The position numbers were made by a program, and so were the translations under genes. From assembly GCA_033980235.1 (NCBI GenBank), contig CM067059.1:13895600-13959599 (forward strand): a DNA stretch of 64,000 bases, read 5' to 3'. Positions 27,201 to 37,300 of this stretch are shown here, in pieces; within the stretch, counting starts at the first letter, position 1, and each line of letters starts with the position of its first letter. Source of the DNA: Diadema setosum. Taxonomy: Eukaryota > Echinodermata > Echinoidea > Diadematoida > Diadematidae. The notes below the pieces were generated by a model. It made no database searches and was not told the DNA's origin. It saw only the letters and a list, made by a program, of their open reading frames with translations.

Positions 27201-30200
27201 GTTGCACTCGTAACGTGGATCTCCTGGGTGCCTACACAGCAGTGCCGTACACATACCGGTACTGCCACACAGTACCATACCGTGGCCGTAGTACCGCGAG
27301 CTGCCCGTGTTTTATATAGCAGCTGTTTTCATGCAGCATCAAAGAGATTTTTCTCCTCCCCACCACTAGAGGGCGGACTCTACAATGGAGTCAGTGATTT
27401 CATGGGGGCCGCCATAGCTCACTTAACAATGGCGGACTTTGCGTACTATGTATACATTTCTACAGCGCGTATTACGCGAACTTCTGAACTTTTACGCGAG
27501 TACGCACTTGATTTTGGCTGCTCCTCGGTTGCTCGTTTGCTAGCGTGTTAGCACGAGGGGTGAGCCTACCGTTGTACCGCCTCGTTGTCATCCAATGCTC
27601 CCCTTGCGCTCACAAAACAATAGTACAGGGCGTATGAAGACTCCGCACTCTAGCAGTCACTGGGGAAAATCTCTTTGTGCAGCATGCAGCTACACTAGCA
27701 TGCTCATCTCATCGTGGGGGGGGGGGGGGAAGCCAGTGTGTGTGTACCATTGGTGTGTACATACACAGTATGTACGGTAGGCGTGATAGGTAGCGCGCAC
27801 ACCTACACGGTACCACAACAGAGTCTCCTACCATTACCATGTACACATACCCTTGTTATATCCAAGAGGCAAATAATGCCCAGTGTGCTGCATGCCGAAT
27901 GAACGTAGTGTGTGTGTGTGTGTGTGTGTGTGCGTGTGTGTGTGTCTGTGTCTGTGTGTTAGATACACAGTACAGTAGAGATTTGGTGCGTAAAGTCTGC
28001 GGCTCATCTGTGCTCATCCAGCTAGCTTAGAGGTCAACGCACAACTAGTCTAATAAAGATCGTAATATAGGATCTTCGATGTCTGTACGCACGTCAATGA
28101 TCCACGTGTTATAAGTTCACTACATCTTTATGTTGGAGAATTGTCTAACGTTAGATAGTCTATAGACCATACATGTATAATCATAGCTAGACAGTAGGTT
28201 TGTATCAGGTCCAGTCTGCTGTAATGCGTACTTATAGTTTCTATTTAGATCTAGATCTCGATCCGATGGAATCCCCCAAATTTTTTGCTCATTTTTCCAC
28301 TAATGAACTATTCAGAACTTTATCGAATTTCTAATGTACCGTACTACGTTCACTATTTGTGTCATATCGATAAAAAGAGCCTGCTGAGCAGGTGTTTCAT
28401 TCTATCCTTTTTCATTTCCTTCCTGTCGGTTTCTTCTTTGACCCTGGATGGAAAAAAAATGCCATATCTTGCCATGGAAAGACAACCACCAGGGCTGCCA
28501 ACATTGGAAACTAGTTGAGAGTGAGACTCCCATAGGCCAATGCTATAATTTAGGAGTCAAAATGAGTGAGATCAGTAGAAATGCATGCAAATGAAATAAA
28601 GTTTTAGAGTGAGAAAGGACCAAAATGAGTGAGAGTTGGCAGCCCTACATATACCATCGTGAAATATTACAACATGAAACTAAGAAAAAATAGGTGAACA
28701 ATGAAAATTCGTTTGTAAAATCATAAATCAAAGGTGAATTCTTATGAAGCAACTAAGATGTACAACAGCTTTGATAATGAAGCAAGTGAAATCTGAAAAC
28801 TATTATGTCAACAATTGATATTGATAAGGAATTCTGACAAAAACTTACTCATTTCATAATGTTCGTATTTGTCTCTTTTTTTTTATGGGTAAGAGTATAA
28901 AATCATAAACGCCACCGATAAAATGACAGTCAGAATTACAGTCTAATAGGGGCTGTATGTAGTAGGCCTACAACTCCGTAACAGCTGATTACTTAAATGC
29001 ATCTTATCCATATGGGTAACTGCAAGAAGGCGCATGGAATTTAGACTTGAATCAAGAACTGTACATATTATTTTTTTTTATTTGAAACAAGTTTTCTTAG
29101 ACTGAAAAAAATATTTTGTATTACGCTTTAAAATATATAGTAAATATATGAAGTAGTTTTATTTGTTACCTTATATAGAATAAGAATTATTGTACAAATT
29201 CAAAATACCAGAAGCTAGGCTTTAATAAAGGCAGATTTCGCCCCAAGAATCTGCAGCACACCGTATTGAAAGTTTGAAAGTTTGAAAGTTTATTTGGTGC
29301 ATTCCTAACGTTGTCAAAATCAAGTGCGTACTCGCGTAAAAGTTCAGAAGTTCACGTAATACGCGCTGTAGAAAATGTATACTTAGTAGGCAAAGTCCGC
29401 CATTACTAAGTGGTACAATGGCGGGCTCGCGTTTTTTTTTTTTTTTTTTTTTTTACGGCACAGATTGGGGCATGGCGCGTATCAAACCTATGGGAAACAC
29501 GTTGGATTAGGGTTAGGGTTTTAGGGTTAGGGTTAGGTTTAGGGTTAGGGTCCCCAATCTGTGCCGTCTAAAAGAAAACATGAAATCACTGACTCCATTG
29601 TCCGCCCTCTAGTGGTGGGGCGGAGAAAAATCTCTTTGATAGCTACACAAGCTTAGCTAGCTGCGTGTTAGCTGCTCGCGCTCCACTGTTCTTCAGTACA
29701 CACTACTGTTGTATGGGTAGCTAGTTCACCGATCACATTCCTTTTCTCGTGCGAGGAAAACTTACAAAGTATAGAATTTCTTCTCAAAACTCGGTCAAAC
29801 ATGAACTTGGAATATACTCATTACATTAAAGCGTCAATACCATTTTAGTGGAGTTTGATTTCGCCATTGTTTGTTTTAGCTCTTGAATGTACGACTTCGT
29901 ACAACGTATGTCCAATTTGTTTGTGCCTTGGTACCAAGTCACGTGCTGCGCCGCGCGGTGCGTGGTCTATGTTTCGTCGACGATCTGACGACCGCCGGCC
30001 GATCGACCCGGCCGGCCCACGCCCCCGCCGAAGAACCGTACAGTACAGTACACACACACACCATCGCGATCGAAGTTTTAGTGACAGCGAAAACACGCGC
30101 GGAGCAGACATGCGGATTACAGTACAGGGTGAATGAGTAGTTAAACGTACCTGTACCAAATGTATCACGATTGAATGTCAAATCTTTTTCTATGTCTCTG

Positions 30201-33200
30201 CAAATTCGACCTAGGTTATCTAAGCATATTAGATTATGATGCATCATAAAATAGATTAGCCGTAGCATGAACTTGCTTTACATGAGAGTATAGTTGACAA
30301 CGTTGCAAAATAAAAACCCCGTCATTGAATGGAATGTCCCAGAGCCCATTTCGGGCAAGGGCCTAGGGCTAGAGGTGCGCTGGAGAACGATGTGGACGCT
30401 TCGATTTGCGTGTGGTTAAGATATGTAAACAAATGGGTTGGAATAAAAAGGATGTAAGCCTGTGAATAACATTTTTGTTTCATTGCTGCGCAAGCGTTGC
30501 ATGCCAATATACAGTTCATAAAACAACAATCACAGTTTTAGTCTCCTGCATTTGTCGAAAGGTTCGATGATGTAATCTCAGAGAGTAAATCTTATTTTAT
30601 TTCCCGAAACTAAACATATTTCGTGTACTCTAATTTTATCACGTCGATTTATGTCTGTAAAAAGAACATACTCCATGATATATTCATGATAATTAGCGTT
30701 ACGTGTTAAGATGCGTACAAGATATTATTTTACGCGGTTGTATGCTTTCGGAACGATAAGAATTTAAACAAAATACATCCTAGGTCACCTTACACAAACA
30801 ACAAAAAGAATTACCAACCCCCATGGAATGAAAGGAACATCAACATGAAGAACAAGTACCAATATGTATGCCATAAAAATGAAATTCAAGCTAAAGAAAT
30901 TCAGCACCGACAGGCAGAAATGAGCAAGTCAGCGCCGTGAAAACGTGTTTATTCATTACGTTTTTGTGATTTAACGCGGTTGTATGCGTTCGGAACGATA
31001 CGAATTAAAACAAAATAGGTCACCTCACACAAAAACAAACAAACAAACAAACAAACAAACAAACAAACAAACAAACACCAACCCCCAAGGAATGAAAGAG
31101 TCATCAACATGAGGAACAAGCATGCCATAAAAAAGAAACTCAAGCTAAAGAAATTCAGCACCGATAGGCAAAAATGACTCTGAGCAAGGCAGCGCCGTGA
31201 AAACGTGTTTATTCATTAGGTTTTTGTGATTTAACGCGGTAGTATGCGTTCGGAACGACAGGAATTAAAACAAAATGGGTAACCTCAAACGGAAAAAAAA
31301 ATCGCCAACTCCCAAGGAATGAAAGAGACATCAACATGAAGAGCAAGTATGCCATAAAAATGAAACTCAAGTTAAAGAAATTCAGCACCGACAGGCAAAA
31401 GAAGGGCAAGTCAGCGCCGTGAAAACGTATTTGTTCGTTATACGTTTTTCGTGACTTACGCGGTTGTATGCGTTCGGAACGATAACAAAGTAGGTCACCT
31501 CACACGAAAAAAACAACAACAACAACAACCACCAACCCCCAAGGAATGAAAGAGACATCAACATGAAGAACAAGCATGCCATAAAAATGAAACTAAAGCT
31601 GAAGAAATTCAGCACCGACAGGCAAAAATGACTCTGAGCAAGGCAGCGCCGTGAAAACGTGTTTATTCATTAGGTTTTTGTGATTTAACGCGGTTGTATG
31701 CGTTCGGAACGACAGGATTTAAAACAAAATGGGTAACCTCAAACGGAAAAAAAAAAATCGCCAACCCCCAAGGAATGAAAGAGACATCAACATGAAGAAC
31801 AAGTATGCCATAAAAATGAAACTCAAGCTAAAGAAATTCAGCACCGACAGGCAAAAGAAGGGCAAGTCAGCGCCGTGAAAACGTATTTGCTCGTTATACG
31901 TTTTTTGTGACTTACGCGGTTGTATGCGTTCGGAACGATAACAAAATAGGTCACCTCACACGAAAAAAAAAAACAACAACAACAACAACAACAACAACCA
32001 CCAACCCCCAAGGAATGAAAGAGACATCAACATGAAGAACAAGCATGCCATAAAAATGAAACTAAAGCTGAAGAAATTCAGCACCGACAGGCAAAAATGA
32101 CTCTGAGCAAGGCAGCGCCGTGAAAACGTGTTTATTCATTACGTTTTTGTGATTTAACGCGGTTGTATGCGTTCGGAACGAGAAGAATTAAAACAAAATG
32201 GGTCACCTCACACGAAAAAAAAAAAAAAAAAATCGCCAACCCCCAAGGAATGAAAGAGACATCAACATGAAGAGCAAGTATGCCATAAAAATGAAACTCA
32301 AGCTAAAGAAATTCAGCACCGACAGGCAAAAGAAGGGCAAGTCAGCGCCGTGAAAACGTGTTTGTTCGTTACGTTTTTTGTGACTTAACGCGGTTGTATG
32401 CATTCGGAACGATAAGAATTAAAACAAAATAGGCCACCTCACACACACACAAAAAAAAACAACAACAAACACCAACCCCCAAGGAATTAAAGAGACATCA
32501 ACATGAAGAACAAGCATGCCATAAAAATGAAACTAAAGCTGAAGAAATTCAGCACCGATAGGCAAAAATGACTCTGAGCAAGGCAGCGCCGTGAAAACGT
32601 GTTTTTTCATTACGTTTTTGTGATTTAACGCGGTTGTATGCGTTCGGGACGATAAGAATTAAAACAAAATAGGTCACCTCACACGGAAAAAAAAACAACA
32701 ACAAACAAACAAACCACCAACCCCAAGGAATGAAAGAGACATCAACATGAAGAACAAATATGCCATAAAAATGAAACTCAAGTTAAAGAAATTCAGCACC
32801 GACAGGCAAAAGAAGGGCAAGTCAGCGCCGTGAAAACGTGTTTGTTCGTTACGTTTTTTGTGACTTAACGCGGTTGTATGCGTTCGTAACGATAAGAATT
32901 AAAACAAAATAGGTCACCTCAAACGAAAAAAAAAAAAAAAAAGAAAGAAAAAAAAAATCGCCAACCCCCAAGGAATGAAAGAGACATCAACATGAAGAAC
33001 AAGCATGCCATAAAAATGAAACTAAAGCTGAAGAAATTCAGCACCGACAGGCAAAAATGACTCTGAGCAAGGCAGCGCCGTGAAAACGTGTTTATTCATT
33101 ACGTTTTTGTGATTTAACGCGGTTGTATGCGTTCGGAATGATAAGAATTAAAACAAAATAGGTCACCTCACACGGAAAAAAAAAACACCAACCCCCAAGG

Positions 33201-34234
33201 AATGAAAGAGACATCAACATGAAGAACAAGTATGCCATAAAAATGAAACTAAAGCTGAAGAAATTCAGCACCGACAGGCAAAAATGAGCAAGCCAGTGCC
33301 GAAAATACGTGTTTATTCATTACGTTTTTGTGATTTAACGCGGTTGTATGCGTTCAGAACGATAGGAATTACTGTACGAGCTGAAATTTTCGCGTACAGA
33401 TATTTTTGCAAATCTAGAGCTACTTGGGGGACGTTTTCGCGTGTTGTTTATTTCGCGGTTGCGAGGGTCTAAGTAAACTAACCTTAGTTATTCGCGTGTT
33501 GTTATTTTCGCGGTTCAAAGACGATTCGCGAAATTCGCGAAAATAAAACCACCGCGAAAATTTCAGCTCGTACACTAAAACAAAATAGGTCACCTCACAC
33601 GAAAAAAAACAAAAACAACAACAACACCAACCACGAAGGACTGAAAGAAACATCAACATGAAGAACAAGTATGCCATAAAAATGAAACTCAAGCTAAAAC
33701 AATATTCAGCACCGACAGGTAAAAATGAGCAAGTCAACGCCGAAAATACGTGTTTATTCATTTTTGAATACATCACCCCTTCTCAGTGACACCTTAAAAC
33801 TATAAAAGCACACGTGTTTTCTTCTTTTTCTTCAATTAACAGTCAGTTATAATTTAAAGCTCTTTCACTTTGAGTCAATATCATGGCGCGGCCCGATGTG
33901 GATCGCATTGCGGTGTGAGCGCGGGCGCGAACATACAGATAATGAAATGTTGCCCGCGAGATGGCGCTATTCCACAATAGTGAAAGGGAGGGGAATATTT
34001 TGCTGTACAATGTGTACGCGTTACGAACGCGTATGGCAAAACGCAACGCGGAAAGTACACGTACCTACGCGTTTTGGGGGTAACGCGTAGGTAAGTTTAA
34101 CGCGATCAGCACTGTAGGCTGCCATAAGAAAAGAAAATATCATAAAAAATGTGTATATATTTGTTTTAGAAATACATATCAACAAGCATGGTTCTATTAA
34201 AAAAGGAAAACCAATACATATACACACACACATA

Positions 34235-34312
<78 letters not shown>

Positions 34313-37300
34313 TAGGTGTTACAAAAAAGCATTTCCTACTTTGGATCCTTAATAGTTCAAAAGTATGTATCAGATAACACTGACATTGATATGTGCAATA
34401 GCTGATTAATGTACAATTTTTTTAGAGGTGCTTTAGAAATGATAGCATAAATCAGATTCAGTAAATTCAAGATTCATTTTAAAGTTAGATTTCAGATTCT
34501 GCTCTGTTTTCAACCCTCTGTACAAAATGTAAATTTTGCACAGGGGTCAGATGTGTATGGGAGTGTGTGGTTAACACCCTGACAATGGTCCTGAACAATG
34601 GTCAGGATTGGAATGGTCTATTACATATTCATGAGAAATTCCACTTTCACAGCTAGTCTTTATTCATCCTGAAATGTAGTGTATGCAAGCACATGAAAAC
34701 ATGTGCTGATTTTGTTCATCTGTGCATGCATGTTACTCTTTACCATGAATTCAGACTAACAGTAACAGTGCCTAGGGCAATCCATCATGAATTATTAATA
34801 AAGCATTCATGTGCCTTGGAGCAATAGTCGGGAAGCCTAGTGAGCAGAGCTCTGAAAAGGTGGTATTCGTGGTATTCATGTCTATTGTTCAGGGTCATTG
34901 AAAGCACACACTCACATACACATGGCTCTTGTGTGTAAAGTTCAATTTTGTACAAAGGGTTAAAATTGACCAAAGCCTGGATATTTACTTTAAAACCAAT
35001 CTCTGATTTAACGAAACTGATTAATGCTCTCATATTCAAATCACCTCCAACTAAAATGTAGACTATTCAGCTATTACTTATATCAATAAGAGTGGGATTT
35101 TTTTTTTTCTTTTTTAACTAGTATATGGTTGGGGATAGGGCTGGTGGAGGGACATGGTGTGATTCTTTCAGCATAGCAGAAGAAACAATAACATTAAAAT
35201 GAGAGATAAGGGAAGGTGATAACCAACAAGTGATCCCACTGAAGTTGACAAGCTAGATATGAAATATTACGTATTTCTTTTTTTTTGGGGGGGGGGGAGG
35301 GAAGGGTGACTCAGAACCCCAAAGAACCATGCCTACATATTAAAACACATAAATAGACAAAAAGCAGGCCATTGAAGGACAAAGAACTTTCAGATTTTGA
35401 AGAAATGTGTTGAATTTGTATCGCAACAAATGAACAAAAGATACATCACAACATGGCAGAGTTATAATTTCAAGTAATCTAAATCTAATTTCCATACTTT
35501 CTTTATCTGTGTACATTATTATTTCTGGTCTGTGATCATTCTTTTCCTGTAGAGAGGGTAATGACAAAATTATATTCACTTACAGAATGAGACCTTTCCT
35601 TTGCATACCTTAACTGATGCTTTCTCAGGCTTATACTTGGGCGTGATGACTTTGTACCGCTTTTTCCCACTCTTGGTAGTTGCCTGCGGACAGTTGCTAT
35701 TGGCATTGTAGTGGAGTGCAGCTAGTTGGAGTCTGAAGTAGAATTTGAAACCAATAAATCAATTTTAAAAGTCTCTGGTTTGAACAAATCCTTATATAGT
35801 ATTGAATTCCTGAGGCTGGAGAGATTCCTGAGGGGATCATGCTCATGGCTAGCAAGAAGCTCATCCAGCATCTGTAATGTGAAACAAGAAAAGTTCATGA
35901 TTGTGCCTTTGATTTGGTCAATGGCATATGCCATGAATGCTCAAAATTGACAAATACTAGTAAATAAGAAACACAAATGTAATAAGAAAGCATATTTATA
36001 GAATATATGGTCAACTTCATTTAAACAAAAAATCCATAGGATACATGCCAAATCAGTTCCTTACAAAATGTTTGTAATTCTCACAACCTGCAGTTTTACA
36101 GCGTGGTTGAGCAATGATCTATAATCATAATAAGAAATTCTCATTTGTCAAGCTGACTGACAAGCACCTGATAATATATTCAGATGAATAAACCTAAACA
36201 GCCAAGAAACTATGGAATAAAATGTATAGGTTTTAACTCTCTCAAGCACTAAATCTGCACCTACGTAAAAGCATTTCATCACAGGTTCACATTTTCCACA
36301 CTATCGTACAGTGGTACCGTATATATCCTGACAAAATATTATGCAGCTAAAATATTTTTAGCTCGATAAAATGTCAGATTATGCATTTAACAAAATAGCT
36401 ATGCTTCATCTAACACTCTCACGCAATCTTGATCGTGGGTAGAAGCATTCACAACTGTATCGTACCTATGGGGGGGGGCATTGTGCACTTCTGCCCCTAC
36501 GATTTTACAAGGAATTTTTTTTTCTGCTTCTCAGCTGATATTCGATATTGGAGGGAGAACATGTAACAGTTACTATGCAAAGCTACCCACCCAATTTCAT
36601 CCTCCAAAATTTTGTGACATGCACTATGTAGCTCCCCCCTCCCCCCTCCCCATAAGCTCCCTGGACTTGTACGACTTGAAACCCGGCAGTGGATCACTGA
36701 CAAAATTGTCAGTAACATCAGTTACTGATGCATTTTTTTTTTCTTGCAGTTCTTTAGAAATGCAGATTTCGTGCAAAATTTATAATTCTATATATTAGCC
36801 ATAGTAAGGCTACAATGTACCTTGTATACCGGTACCTACCTTTAAACTATAGCTATATCAATTACAATTCAAAGGTATTTGCATTTTACCGGTACTACAG
36901 ACTACAGAATGTTGTAAAAGCACTGTATAGTAACATCAGTTACGGTACAGTACCATGGTACCGGGACTGTGGAATTGCCCATATGGATAAATTGCAAATG
37001 AAGTCTGCATCTATTACACGTAGACACAAACCTACTGATATTGACCCATGGATGTGTCTGCATTTATGGTCCTGGCCCTTCTGCCTTGATGCGACTGAGT
37101 TGCGACTACAGTTTATGTCACTGCCTTTCTTCACAATTAGGACGAGCAAGTTCTTTGTCCATACAACTTTGACTTTGAATTTGAACTTTGTCTTGACTTT
37201 AGAACATAGGTGACCTATAAGGCTTTCTTTGACTGAGTTACAGCCATACAGGTACAATGTAGGTACCCCAAACCAGTATGCTCTTATTTTTTTTGGGGAA

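Larger units (their letters stand above)
27338..29640. mobile_element. 2.3-kb foldback element with long inverted arms
   Basis: The left arm (27338-27523) starts ATCAAAGAGATTTTTCTCC and the right arm (29317-29640) ends with its complement. The arms share CCACCACTAGAGGGCGGAC, AATGGCGGACTTTGC and GAACTTCTGAACTTTTACGC. The right arm is longer because a palindromic MITE (29455-29566) and a T-run are inserted in it. I recognise no coding content. Confidence 0.85.
14269..34114. mobile_element. Inner 19.8-kb element with perfect 32-bp terminal inverted repeats
   Basis: Both ends begin CAGTGCTGATCGCGTTAAAC reading inward, and the identity runs for 32 bp before diverging. TA flanks each side (14267-14268 and 34115-34116), so the insertion duplicated TA or used a TA target, as Tc1/mariner-type elements do. 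I recognise no transposase inside. The cargo is tandem arrays, a satellite, MITEs, a foldback and an orphan histone 3' signal. It is either a very large non-autonomous element or a much-invaded smaller one. Confidence 0.75.

Noticed and set aside
27015..27551. 178-codon plus-strand frame before the 2.3-kb foldback
   Set aside because: Its 3' part is the foldback arm and the 5' part has no domain. No conserved pattern was recognised.
22825..29551. Chromosome end or telomere
   Set aside because: TTAGGG tracts are short, degenerate and internal to an array unit or a MITE, with ordinary sequence on both sides.
30730..33770. CRISPR-like regular repeats
   Set aside because: Monomers are about 230 bp with no unique spacers, in a eukaryotic genome. 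This is a satellite.
30949..33776. Several minus-strand frames with a shared leucine/phenylalanine-rich start, resembling a small membrane-protein family
   Set aside because: They are the same satellite monomer read in one frame. Lengths vary with A-runs and the frames have no independent start or splice context.
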